Notes under the pieces: model-generated
Told to the model about the DNA's origin: nothing
The model's database searches: none
The model's input: the letters and a program-made list of their open reading frames with translations, nothing else
Source: Actinoplanes palleronii
Lineage (GTDB): Bacteria; Actinomycetota; Actinomycetes; Mycobacteriales; Micromonosporaceae
Direction: 5' to 3'
Assembly (NCBI RefSeq): GCF_016862315.1
Contig: NZ_BOMS01000134.1
Span: forward strand, 21,856 to 85,855
Length of the DNA stretch: 64,000 nucleotides
Shown: one piece after another, positions 35,254-43,670 of the stretch
Layout of the letters: the number at the start of each line of letters is the position of its first letter
How positions within the stretch are numbered: position 1 is the first letter of the stretch
Program-made: the position numbers and the translations under genes

Positions 35254-36105
35254 TCATGCCTCTCCTGACGAGTCACTTTCCCTGCCCGTCACGCCCTGTG
35301 CCGACTGTTGGCTCGGAGGGTTGGTCAGCGACGCCCAAGCACGTTTGATCGCGGAGGCGACCTCGCGCCTCGAAAATTCATCAACTCCGGTAACAAAAAT
35401 TAGATGGGCATTGTGTAATCCGGCGTTCCGTGCGCGGCGGGTGAACCACCTTTTCAGGACGGCTTCATATTCGCTTCCCCGCCTTCCGCTGGCAATGAAT
35501 ATAAGTCCACCGAGCTCCATGCCGGCAAGACGAGCGACGCTTTCCTCGACTTTTGTTCTCAGATCGAATGCCGCACTGCCGATGATGACTTTTTGTGACA
35601 TGGACGAGTTTCTGGTGCTGCGCATTTCTATTGCGCCGCAAGGGCTTTCCGCTGTGCTTTCTTTCCTGGCTTCGAACCGTAGATAAGAAGGAAGTGCTCC
35701 CTGAATTAGGTCTTCGAATGTCGCTTCGAAGGTGTCCGGACTGGGTGCTGCTTCCGCCTCAGCCTCCGATCTTGCAGCCCGCTTTTCGCGAAGATCCACT
35801 TCTACGGCATCGATCGTAGGACGGGGAACGCCCTCGCCTTCAAGTGTTTCGAGGACTTCTTCAACGAATTCGACGCCGGATACGCCCACCCTTTGAGGCA
35901 GGTAGCCGCCGATGCCGACTAATAGGATAAGTCCGCCGATGATGGTCAGGGTTGCGGCACCTGTCTGGCCTTCGCGGACGAAAATGGCGACTATTCCTGC
36001 GCTGATTACCGTGGCGCCCACCAGGCCGATCAGGGATCTTTGAACGTTACTAAGCTTGATCGCCCGACGGTTTTTCGATGGCTCTCCTTGCTCTGACCTA
36101 TTCAT
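35254..36105 (-). CDS. hypothetical two-helix membrane protein, lower-GC gene
   Basis: 283-aa protein: a basic N-terminus, two membrane helices (SLIGLVGATVISAGIVAIF and LTIIGGLILLVGIGGYL), an acidic/charged linker around residues 75-130 and a C-terminal alpha/beta-looking domain (VIIGSAAFDLRTKVEES, LGGLIFIASGRRGSEYEAVL, AHLIFVTGVDEFSRREV). Family not recognised. Third-position GC is visibly lower than in its neighbours and AT-rich DNA lies on both sides, indicating recent transfer. It could be a membrane-tethered sensor or effector; this is not demonstrated. Confidence 0.65.
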   Translation of the reverse strand: MNRSEQGEPSKNRRAIKLSNVQRSLIGLVGATVISAGIVAIFVREGQTGAATLTIIGGLILLVGIGGYLPQRVGVSGVEFVEEVLETLEGEGVPRPTIDAVEVDLREKRAARSEAEAEAAPSPDTFEATFEDLIQGALPSYLRFEARKESTAESPCGAIEMRSTRNSSMSQKVIIGSAAFDLRTKVEESVARLAGMELGGLIFIASGRRGSEYEAVLKRWFTRRARNAGLHNAHLIFVTGVDEFSRREVASAIKRAWASLTNPPSQQSAQGVTGRESDSSGEA

Positions 36106-36292
36106 AAGCGGATCCTATGAGGGGTCGAGGCGCAAGAATCTGCCAATTGGGATGTTTAGTCCTTTTTTGTGGTGCATAGAAGTCCGAGATTTGTCGTCTG
36201 ATTTGACATGTTTGACTCGATCCCGGTTGAGGCCATCGGCCCCATCACCGTGCCGTGATCTAGATTGGCCTCAGTCGACATCGGGGGGTTGT

Positions 36293-37345
36293 GTGACGGT
36301 TTTCGGGTGCCGGGTCTGTGGGGCCGCGCTGACGGTCGCAGTGTCGAGGGTGGTGCTTCCGGTCCACGCGAATCAGAAGGCCGGTGGCGCGCAGGGTTCG
36401 CTCGATCCGGTGCTGGAGCCCGGCACGTTCGCGGTGGATCCGCTGCCGTTGGGGCCGCCGCGGCGACGGTGGGACGAGCTCGGCGCCGGTGAAGCCGAGG
36501 CGCTCGGCTGGTACGCGCCGAGACCCGGCATCTCGGGCGGACCGGCCGGCCATGTGCTGCTCGCCCCGGGGGACGTCCACGGCGCCGTCATCGACCTGGC
36601 GCTGGTCCTCGACTCCCGATGCTGCGGTGTCGCCGGCGACGTACCCAACATGGTCTGTGCCGCCTGCCGCGCGCCGGTGGCCATCCGGATCGACGACTGC
36701 GGGCTGTGGCAGGCGGTGTGGCTGGATCCGGTTGCGACCCGGGTGATCGAGGACGGTCCGGGCCCGTACCCGGTGCTCGGCTGGACCGATCTGCTCGCCC
36801 AGCGGCCCGGCCTGGCTCCGTCCGAACCGTACGGTGGCTGGCATCCGATCTGGACGGCAGCCGTCGCCTCGGCGCTGGCGCATGTGCTGGCCGCCTCGGG
36901 CGGCGCCCCGATCCTGATTCCGGACCATCGGGTCGCCGCGATCTTCCGGCCCGTCCTCGACCGTCTCGGCCCGGCCGGCACCGGGCCGGAGCGCACCCTG
37001 GTGCTGGCCGGCCCCGGTCTGCTGGCCGTCGAGGGCGATGTCGTCCTCGTCCCGGAGCATCCGCAGACCGGCGAACTCTGGCCGGTGGCCCCGCCGGCGA
37101 CACCGATCCCGCTGGCCTGGGAGGTCTGGCGGCACCTCGCGTTTTACCGCGATCCGAAGCCGGTCGGGCGGTCGGTCCCGATGCTGCCGGAGGCCCTGCC
37201 GGAACAGATCCCGGGCTATCGGCTCATGCCGGACGGCCAGATCTTCCTCGGCGTGCTGTCCCGGCTGCCCGAGGTCCGGCAGCCCTGGCTGCGGGCCGTC
37301 TACGACCGGGGTCGCTCCTATAGCTACGCCTACCTCGCGTTCTGA
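36293..37345 (+). CDS. hypothetical protein with Cys pairs (zinc-ribbon-like)
   Basis: 350-aa protein. The N-terminus FGCRVCGAAL and a later MVCAACRAPV provide two CxxC knuckles that could bind zinc. The order 'EPGTFAVDPLPLGPPRRRWDEL', 'APGDVHGAVIDL' and 'CGLWQAVWLDP' is one I associate with a conserved actinobacterial family of unknown function. No membrane segment. The GTG at 36293 follows a G-run. Confidence 0.6.
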   Translation: MTVFGCRVCGAALTVAVSRVVLPVHANQKAGGAQGSLDPVLEPGTFAVDPLPLGPPRRRWDELGAGEAEALGWYAPRPGISGGPAGHVLLAPGDVHGAVIDLALVLDSRCCGVAGDVPNMVCAACRAPVAIRIDDCGLWQAVWLDPVATRVIEDGPGPYPVLGWTDLLAQRPGLAPSEPYGGWHPIWTAAVASALAHVLAASGGAPILIPDHRVAAIFRPVLDRLGPAGTGPERTLVLAGPGLLAVEGDVVLVPEHPQTGELWPVAPPATPIPLAWEVWRHLAFYRDPKPVGRSVPMLPEALPEQIPGYRLMPDGQIFLGVLSRLPEVRQPWLRAVYDRGRSYSYAYLAF

Positions 37346-37392
37346 CCTGCGGCCCGGAAAAACTGTCAGGGGTCGCCGTTAGCATCTCGCGC

Positions 37393-37992
37393 ATGAGTTA
37401 CGGGATTGCTGCCTACGCGGTCGACATCAAGAAGGTCCGAAGTCAGGTCGGCAGCGGCGACGCCGAGCTGGCGGAGCAGTATGCGGCCAGTTTCCCGGAG
37501 CACCGGCAGCACGTGCAGGAGCACGTCAACGAGCTGCGTGGCGACGACACGGTCACGCTCGCCGACATCGCCCGGCAGGTGATCATGGGTGAGCCCTACG
37601 ACGAGCGGCTCGGCTCGGCGTATGGCTATTTCCTCGAGCACCTGTGCGACCGCACCGGCGAGCGGCTGCACGACCACGGGTTCCCCTCGTTCTCCGGTTG
37701 GGACTATCTGCGGGTGGTCGACGAGGCGCATGAGAGTGCGGGCCTGCTCGCTCCGGGTTTCTCCCTGGAGGGCCTGATCTCCAGCGGCTCGCCGGTGCCG
37801 CTGCCGCACGCCGACTTCCCGGCGATCGGGCACATGTTCAACGCCGAGCTGCTCGCCCCGGCCGACCTGCTGGCGACCGCCCCCAACACCAGCCTGAACG
37901 ACGACGAGTTCGGCAGGCCGTCGTATGCGTTGTTCCAGTGGCTGGCCTACTCCGAGGGGGAGGGCGTCGACCTGGTCACCTTCTACTACTGA
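37393..37992 (+). CDS. conserved hypothetical protein (199 aa)
   Basis: Soluble protein beginning MSYGIAAYAVDIKKVRSQVGSG and containing GSAYGYFLEHLCDRTGERL and ALFQWLAYSEGEGVDLVTFYY. It looks like a conserved actinobacterial family without assigned function. The start is ATG at 37393, 47 bp after the preceding gene. The 3' end overlaps the convergent AraC gene by 7 bases. Confidence 0.65.
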   Translation: MSYGIAAYAVDIKKVRSQVGSGDAELAEQYAASFPEHRQHVQEHVNELRGDDTVTLADIARQVIMGEPYDERLGSAYGYFLEHLCDRTGERLHDHGFPSFSGWDYLRVVDEAHESAGLLAPGFSLEGLISSGSPVPLPHADFPAIGHMFNAELLAPADLLATAPNTSLNDDEFGRPSYALFQWLAYSEGEGVDLVTFYY

Positions 37993-38819
37993 TGCCGATA
38001 CCGGCCGGCGGACATGCCGTATTCGCGTTTGAAGGCGTTCGCGAAGGCGTAGGCGGAGCCGTATCCGCTGCGCTGCGCCACCGCGGACAGCGGCAGGTCG
38101 GTCGTCTGCAGCAGGCGTGCCGCCAGCGTGAGCCGCCACCAGGTCAGGTAGGTCAGCGGCGGCTGCCCGACCATCGCGGTGAACCGGCGTGCGAAGGCGG
38201 CCCGCGACAGCCCCGCAAACGCGCCCAGCGACGCGACGGTCCAGGCCTCGGCGGGGCGTTCGTGCACGGCTCGCAACGAGCGCGCGATCACCTCGTCGGT
38301 GAGGGCCGTGCACCAGCCGGTGGCCTGTGACTGGGCGCGTTCGCTGAGACACGCGCGGATCAGGTAGACCAGCAGCACGTCGAGCAGGGCCGGCAGCACC
38401 ACGTCCCGGCCGTACATCTGCTCGTCGAGCTCGCCGCGCACCAGCTCGATCGAGGCGTGCAGGTTCGGGTAGCGGTCCGGCCGCGAGGGCAGACCGACCA
38501 GGTCGGGAAGATCGTGGAACAGCGGGTGCGGGCGGGCCTGGTCCATCCGGTAGGCGCCGGACAGGAACCGGGCCGCGCCGTCGGTGGCGTTCACCAGGGT
38601 GTGCGCGGTGCCGTGCGGCACCAGCACGGCATCACCCACCTGCAAGGTCACGGCCGCGTCGCCCGGCCCGGTCACCCGGACGCACCCCGCGGTGACCACG
38701 TAGCACCGGGCGCCCTCGAAAATCGGCGCTGCCGCCTGCCACCCCGGATCCGCGACCTCCAGCGACAGGGCCGGCCGCCCCACCCGCATCACGCCGATCA
38801 CGTCGCTGAGCAGGTCCAT
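37986..38819 (-). CDS. AraC family regulator with N-terminal cupin
   Basis: 277-aa regulator of the same type as that at 22838: cupin sensor (VTGPGDAAVTLQVGDAVLVP, HGTAHTL), then two AraC helix-turn-helix motifs (VASLGAFAGLSRAAFARRF and LSAVAQRSGYGSAYAFANAF, ending KREYGMSAGRYRHQ). The ATG at 38819 gives MDLLSDVIGVMRVG. It lies 22 bases downstream of the MBL hydrolase gene on the same strand and probably regulates that gene and/or the divergent SDR. Confidence 0.88.
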   Translation of the reverse strand: MDLLSDVIGVMRVGRPALSLEVADPGWQAAAPIFEGARCYVVTAGCVRVTGPGDAAVTLQVGDAVLVPHGTAHTLVNATDGAARFLSGAYRMDQARPHPLFHDLPDLVGLPSRPDRYPNLHASIELVRGELDEQMYGRDVVLPALLDVLLVYLIRACLSERAQSQATGWCTALTDEVIARSLRAVHERPAEAWTVASLGAFAGLSRAAFARRFTAMVGQPPLTYLTWWRLTLAARLLQTTDLPLSAVAQRSGYGSAYAFANAFKREYGMSAGRYRHQ

Positions 38820-38841
38820 CACCGGATCGTCCCCCACCGGC

Positions 38842-39729
38842 TCAACCCTCGGAGAACGCCGCCCACTGCTTGATCAAAAAACTTCCCTGCGATCGTACGA
38901 TCTCAGCGGCCCCAGCCCCGCCCAGATGCGCCGGCACCACCAGGCTGTTCGTCGCCGCTGCCTGCTCCAGAACCCGTCGGCGGGCCCGGGTCGCCTCGGC
39001 CTGGTCCTCACTCACACAGATCTCGTGATCCGGCTCGATCAGCTGGAGCGGGGTGTGCACGATGTCGCCGACGAACAGCGCCCGATCCGTGCCGGACTCG
39101 AGCCGCAGCACCGCCGAGCCGGGTGTGTGCCCGGCCGCCGGCTGCAGCACCAGGTTCTCGTCGACGCGGTGACTGTCGCCCTCCCACAGCACGACCTGCC
39201 CGGCCTGATGAACCGGCCGGACGCTCTCCTCGAACATCGCCCCGGTCGCGGCGGCGGAGTGGAACGGCGACACCGGCACGTGGCCGTTGTCGGGATTCCA
39301 GTAGTCGAAGTCGACCCGGCTGATCAGGTATTGCGCGTGCGGGAACGTCGGCACCCACACTCCGTCGACCAGCCGGGTGTTCCACCCCACGTGGTCGCTG
39401 TGCAGGTGCGTGTTGACGACGAGGTCCACGTCCTGCGGCCGCACGCCGGCCGCCGCCAGCCTCTCCAGGAAGTCACCGCCGGTGTCGAGCCCGTGGCCCA
39501 CCCCGGTGTCGACCAGCACGGTGCGGCCGGCGCTGCGCAGCACCCAGGTCTGCACGGTCGTCTGCCACTCGCGGGTTGCGGCGTCGAGGAAGTCGGGCGC
39601 GAGCCAGGACTCGTGCCGCTGCCACAAGTCGGCGGGAACGGACGGGAACAACACGTCGGTGGCGCCGAACGCGCCCTGCCACTCGACGACCCGGGTGACC
39701 TCGACATTACCGAGAACGATTGTCTGCAC
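38842..39729 (-). CDS. metallo-beta-lactamase-fold hydrolase
   Basis: 295-aa MBL-fold protein with the metal motif THLHSDH (H108, H110, D112, H113) and later metal His in AAGHTPGSAVLRLESG, the layout of AHL-lactonase/glyoxalase-II-like hydrolases. The GTG at 39729 (VQTIVLGNVEVTRVVEWQG) starts at the family's usual first strand; the longer upstream frame is Arg-rich and not conserved in style. Substrate unknown. It forms an operon with the AraC gene and is divergent from the SDR at 39897. Confidence 0.85.
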   Translation of the reverse strand: MQTIVLGNVEVTRVVEWQGAFGATDVLFPSVPADLWQRHESWLAPDFLDAATREWQTTVQTWVLRSAGRTVLVDTGVGHGLDTGGDFLERLAAAGVRPQDVDLVVNTHLHSDHVGWNTRLVDGVWVPTFPHAQYLISRVDFDYWNPDNGHVPVSPFHSAAATGAMFEESVRPVHQAGQVVLWEGDSHRVDENLVLQPAAGHTPGSAVLRLESGTDRALFVGDIVHTPLQLIEPDHEICVSEDQAEATRARRRVLEQAAATNSLVVPAHLGGAGAAEIVRSQGSFLIKQWAAFSEG

Positions 39730-39896
39730 CGGTCGACCGTAAGCAGCACCGACGAGACGCGAAATGCTCTGCCGTCTCTGCTGTTTAAGCCAGCGTCTCG
39801 GCGGGCTCGCGCGGGTCCGTTTGCTCATCCAACGCTCATCGGCTCCCGGCACGATCAGAACCAGGCGCTACCGGCGCCCACTCACCAGGAGGACAG

Positions 39897-40688
39897 ATGG
39901 ACCTGCAGCTCACCGGCAAGACCGCGTTCATCAGCGGATCCAGCCGCGGCATCGGCTACGCGACCGCGAGGGCACTGGCCGGCGAGGGCGTCGACGTGGT
40001 GCTCAACGGCCGGGACCCGGCGCGACTGGCCGACGCCGTCGCGGCGTTGCGCCGCGAGGTGCCCGGCGTCGCGGTCAGTGGCCTGCCCGCCGACTTCGCG
40101 GTCGCCGGCGACGTCGACCGGCTGTGCGATCAGCTCCCCGGCGTCGACATCCTGGTCAACAACGTCGGGCTCTTCGAGCTCAAGGCGTTCGACCTGATCT
40201 CCGACGACGACTGGCGGCGCTACCACGAGGTCAACGTGCTCAGCGGGGTCCGGCTCGCGCGGCGGCTGATGCCGGCGATGCTCGAGCGCGGGTGGGGCCG
40301 GATCGTGTTCGTCAGCAGCGAATCGGGCGTCAACATCCCGGCCGACATGATCCATTACGGTACGTCCAAGACGGCGATGCTCGCGGTCGGCAACGGCCTG
40401 GCGAAGCTCACCAAGGGCACCGCGGTGACGGTCAACTCGGTGCTGGGTGGCCCGACCTACTCCGACGGCGTCGCCGGCACGGTCAGGGCGCTGGCCGCCG
40501 CGCAGTCGCTCCCCGAGGAGCAGATGCGGGCGGCGATCATCGGCACCAACCAGACGTCCCTGCTGGAACGCTTCATCGAACCGGACGAGATCGCCAACGC
40601 GGTCACCTTCCTCGCCAGCCCGCTCGCGTCAGCCATCAACGGCTCCGCGATGCGCGTCGACGGCGGCGTCCTGACCACGCTGCTGTGA
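39897..40688 (+). CDS. SDR family oxidoreductase
   Basis: 263-aa classical SDR: SGSSRGIGYATARAL cofactor motif, ILVNNVGLFE, catalytic Ser in VFVSSESG and Tyr-x-x-x-Lys in HYGTSK, with C-terminal FLASPLASAINGSAMRVDGG. The ATG at 39897 follows AGGAGG. It is divergent from the MBL/AraC pair, which suggests common control. Substrate unknown; it is separated from the sugar-acid operon by 107 bp and a promoter. Confidence 0.9.
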   Translation: MDLQLTGKTAFISGSSRGIGYATARALAGEGVDVVLNGRDPARLADAVAALRREVPGVAVSGLPADFAVAGDVDRLCDQLPGVDILVNNVGLFELKAFDLISDDDWRRYHEVNVLSGVRLARRLMPAMLERGWGRIVFVSSESGVNIPADMIHYGTSKTAMLAVGNGLAKLTKGTAVTVNSVLGGPTYSDGVAGTVRALAAAQSLPEEQMRAAIIGTNQTSLLERFIEPDEIANAVTFLASPLASAINGSAMRVDGGVLTTLL

Positions 40689-40710
40689 TCCGGAGTTTCG
40701 TGGTCACCTC

Positions 40711-40762
40711 TTGACGCACGCCGATGTGAGCCAGTAAACATCTACCTGGATCCTATAGGATC
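40711..40762 (+). promoter_or_regulatory. promoter and palindromic operator of the fucose-type operon
   Basis: -35 TTGACG (40711-40716), 18-base spacer, -10 TAAACA (40735-40740), followed by a perfect 14-bp palindrome GATCCTATAGGATC (40749-40762) at the expected start of transcription. Such palindromes are typical of GntR/FCD-family regulators of sugar-acid genes. No such regulator is encoded in the window. Confidence 0.6.
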
Positions 40763-40795
40763 TACGAAAAGGAGCGCCGGTTAGGAGGGAGCCCC

Positions 40796-41881
40796 ATGCC
40801 CGTCATCACTCACGCCGAGGCGTACCTGGTTGATCTGGCCGTGGAAACCGTGCGCACCGACGCGCTGCAGACGTTCGTCAAGCAGGAGACGATCTTCGTG
40901 CGGATCGGCACCGACGACGGCGGTGAGGGGCTCGGCTACAGCTACACGATCGGCACCGGCGGGACCGCGGTGCTCGCGCTGCTGCGCGACAACCTGCTGG
41001 CCCGGCTCCCGGGGCAGGATCCGCACCGGGTGGAGGCGGTCTGGCGGGATTTGTTCCTGACGACGAAGGCCACCACGGTCGGCCCGATCACCTCGCTGGC
41101 CCTGGCCGCCGTCGACACCGCGCTGTGGGATTGGCGCTGCCGCGCCGCCGGGCAGCCGCTGTGGGTCCTGGCCGGCGGCGCCAAGGACCAAATTCCGTTG
41201 TACGACACCGAAGGCGGCTGGCTGCACCTGAGCACCGAGCAGCTGGTGACCGGCGCCCGGGCCAGCCAGGCCGCAGGCTGGCCGGGCATCAAGATGAAGC
41301 TGGGCCGGTCACCGGCGCAGGACGCCGAGCGGCTCGGCGCGGTACGCGCGGCGGTCGGCGCGGACTTCGACGTGATGCTCGACGCGAACCAGTCGCTGAC
41401 CGCCGCCGACGCGATCCGCCGCGCCCGGCTGCTGGAGCCGTACGACCCGTTCTGGTTCGAGGAGCCGCTGCCCGCCGAGGACGTGGCCGGGCACGAGCAG
41501 GTCGCGGCGGCCACCTCGATCCCGATCGCGGTCGGCGAGTCGCTGTACGCCGCCGGCCAGTTCGCCGAGTACGTGCGGCGCGGCGCGGCCGGCGTGATCC
41601 AGGTGGACGTGGCCCGGGTCGGCGGCATCACGCCGTGGCTCAAGGTCGCCCACCTGGCCGAGGCCGCGAACCTGACGGTCTGCCCGCACTTCCTGATGGA
41701 GTTGCACGTCAGCCTGTGCTGCGCGGTGCCGAACAGCCGGTACCTCGAACACATCCCGCAGCTGCGCACGATCACCCACGACGAGATCACGGTCGTCGAG
41801 GGCCACGCGCTCGCCCCCTCCGCACCCGGGCTGGGCATCGCCTGGGATCACGACGCCATCGACGACCGGAGAGTCCAGTGA
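40796..41881 (+). CDS. mandelate racemase/enolase-superfamily sugar-acid dehydratase
   Basis: 361-aa enolase-superfamily enzyme. The N-terminal capping domain is followed by the barrel with GIKMKLG, metal ligands in VMLDANQSL and WFEEPLPAED, GESLYAAGQF and a late CPHFLMELHVS. This is the mandelate racemase/galactonate-dehydratase type and differs from the second enolase-superfamily gene of the operon. It probably dehydrates or epimerises another aldonate (for example a galactonate- or arabinonate-like acid). The ATG at 40796 follows AGGAGGG. First gene of the operon. Confidence 0.8.
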   Translation: MPVITHAEAYLVDLAVETVRTDALQTFVKQETIFVRIGTDDGGEGLGYSYTIGTGGTAVLALLRDNLLARLPGQDPHRVEAVWRDLFLTTKATTVGPITSLALAAVDTALWDWRCRAAGQPLWVLAGGAKDQIPLYDTEGGWLHLSTEQLVTGARASQAAGWPGIKMKLGRSPAQDAERLGAVRAAVGADFDVMLDANQSLTAADAIRRARLLEPYDPFWFEEPLPAEDVAGHEQVAAATSIPIAVGESLYAAGQFAEYVRRGAAGVIQVDVARVGGITPWLKVAHLAEAANLTVCPHFLMELHVSLCCAVPNSRYLEHIPQLRTITHDEITVVEGHALAPSAPGLGIAWDHDAIDDRRVQ

Positions 41882-42846
41882 GCGGGATGAATCCGACCGA
41901 GCGGGTACGGCTCGGCCGCACCGACGTGTCCGTCACCCGGCTCGGGCTGGGGCTCGCGCCGCTGGGCGGGCTGTTCGAGCCGGTCGGTGACGAGCAGGCC
42001 CGGCAGACCGTGGAACGCGCGTGGGAGCTGGGACTGCGCTACTTCGACACGGCGCCGCTCTACGGCACCGGCCTGTCCGAGCGGCGCAGCGGCACGGTGC
42101 TGGCGGGCAAGCCACGCGCCGAGTTCGCGCTCTCCACCAAGGTGGGGCGGCTGCTGCGCGGCGGAGGCGCCGACACTCAGGACATCTGGGCCGAGCCCAC
42201 CGACGTGACTCCGGTCTTCGACTTCAGTGGTGACGGCGTGCTCAGTTCGTACCATGAGAGTTTGATCCGTCTCGGTCTTGAGCGGGCGGACATCTTGCAT
42301 CTGCACGATCCGGACGACCATCTCGATCAAGCGGTGACCGAGGCGCTGCCGGCGCTGGTCCAGCTGCGCGAGCAGGGGCGGATCGGCGCGGTGTCGGTCG
42401 GCATGAATCAGGCCGGGATGCTCACCGACCTGGTACGCACCGGGCTGCTGGACGCGGTGCTGCTGGCCGGGCGGTACACGTTGCTCGACCAGTCCGGCGG
42501 CGCCGAGCTGCTGCCACTGTGCGCCGAGCGGGGTGTCGCGGTGATCGCCGCCGGAGTGTTCAATTCCGGACTGCTGGCCGATCCCCGGCCGGGCGCCCGC
42601 TACGACTACCTGCCGGCCGACCCGGCGCTGCTCGATCGGGCCCTGGCGATACGCGCGGTGTGCGACCGCCACGGCGTGCCGCTGCGCGCCGCCGCGATCC
42701 AGTTCCCGGCCGAGCACCCCGCGGTGACCTGCGTGCTCGTGGGCGCGCGCACCCCGGCCGAGGTCGAGGACGCGGTACGGATGGCGGCCACCCCGATCCC
42801 GGCAGCACTCTGGACCGACCTGCGCGCCGAGGGGCTGCTCGCATGA
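41878..42846 (+). CDS. aldo/keto reductase, candidate L-fucose (aldose 1-) dehydrogenase
   Basis: 322-aa aldo/keto reductase of the L-fucose / D-threo-aldose 1-dehydrogenase type. RYFDTAPLYGTGLSE gives Asp and Tyr, ALSTKVGRLL the Lys and ILHLHDPDDH the His; the C-terminal VTCVLVGARTPAEVEDAV is typical. It should oxidise the sugar to its lactone. The GTG at 41878 overlaps the previous stop (GTGA); an ATG lies nine bases on. Assignment rests on family plus the next four genes. Confidence 0.82.
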   Translation: MSGMNPTERVRLGRTDVSVTRLGLGLAPLGGLFEPVGDEQARQTVERAWELGLRYFDTAPLYGTGLSERRSGTVLAGKPRAEFALSTKVGRLLRGGGADTQDIWAEPTDVTPVFDFSGDGVLSSYHESLIRLGLERADILHLHDPDDHLDQAVTEALPALVQLREQGRIGAVSVGMNQAGMLTDLVRTGLLDAVLLAGRYTLLDQSGGAELLPLCAERGVAVIAAGVFNSGLLADPRPGARYDYLPADPALLDRALAIRAVCDRHGVPLRAAAIQFPAEHPAVTCVLVGARTPAEVEDAVRMAATPIPAALWTDLRAEGLLA

Positions 42847-43670
42847 TCATCGATGCGCACCATCACCTGTGGACCGCCGACTACCCGTGGCTGCAGGACC
42901 CGTCGCTGACCCGGATCCGCCGCGACTACACCGTCGACGACCTGCGCACCGTCATCCGGGGCGCGGGCGTCGGCCGCACCGTACTGGTGGAGGCCGGCCG
43001 CTGCACGGCGGCCGAGACGCGGTCGTTCCTGCGTCTCGCGCAGCAGACCCCGGAGATCGCCGGTGTGGTCGGCTGGGCCGCGCTGACCGATCCTGATCTG
43101 GCCGCGACCATCGCCGGGCACCGGGCCGCACCGGGCGGGGACCTGCTCGTCGGCATCCGCGACCAGGTGCAGGCCGCGCCGGACGACCACCTGGACCGGC
43201 CGGACGTGCGCGCCGGGCTGGCCACGGTCGCGGCCGCCGGTTTGGTCAACGAGCTGGTGGTCCGCAGCGCGCAGCTGCCGTCGGTGGCCCGCGCCGCCGC
43301 GGCGCTGCCGGAGACCACCTTCGTCCTCGACCACCTGGGCAAGCCGCCGATCGCCGCCGGGGAGTTCGACCGGTGGCGCGAACTGATCACGCCGGTCGCC
43401 GCCCGGGCGAACGTGGTCGCCAAGCTGTCCGGCCTGGTCACCGAGGCCAACTGGGACACCTGGACGCCCGAGGACCTGCGCCCCTACGTGCAGGCCGCGG
43501 TCGAGCTGTTCGGCACCACTCGGCTGATGTTCGGCTCGGACTGGCCCGTCCTCGGGGTCGCCGCAACATATGCGCAGGTCAAGGACGTCCTGGCCGAGCT
43601 GCTCGGCGGCCTGCGCGCGGACGTCTTCGGCGGCACCGCGATCGACACCTATCACCTGGAGCTGATGTGA
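42843..43670 (+). CDS. amidohydrolase-family lactonase (L-fuconolactonase candidate)
   Basis: 275-aa COG3618-type amidohydrolase (TIM barrel): IDAHHHLW at the N-terminus, GVVGWAALTDP, TFVLDHLGKPPI and RLMFGSDWPV near the end are the conserved strands and metal/active-site positions. Members hydrolyse sugar lactones such as L-fucono-1,5-lactone or 4-sulfomuconolactone. Its place between a sugar dehydrogenase and a fuconate dehydratase gene supports the fuconolactonase call. The ATG overlaps the upstream stop (ATGA). Confidence 0.85.
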   Translation: MIIDAHHHLWTADYPWLQDPSLTRIRRDYTVDDLRTVIRGAGVGRTVLVEAGRCTAAETRSFLRLAQQTPEIAGVVGWAALTDPDLAATIAGHRAAPGGDLLVGIRDQVQAAPDDHLDRPDVRAGLATVAAAGLVNELVVRSAQLPSVARAAAALPETTFVLDHLGKPPIAAGEFDRWRELITPVAARANVVAKLSGLVTEANWDTWTPEDLRPYVQAAVELFGTTRLMFGSDWPVLGVAATYAQVKDVLAELLGGLRADVFGGTAIDTYHLELM

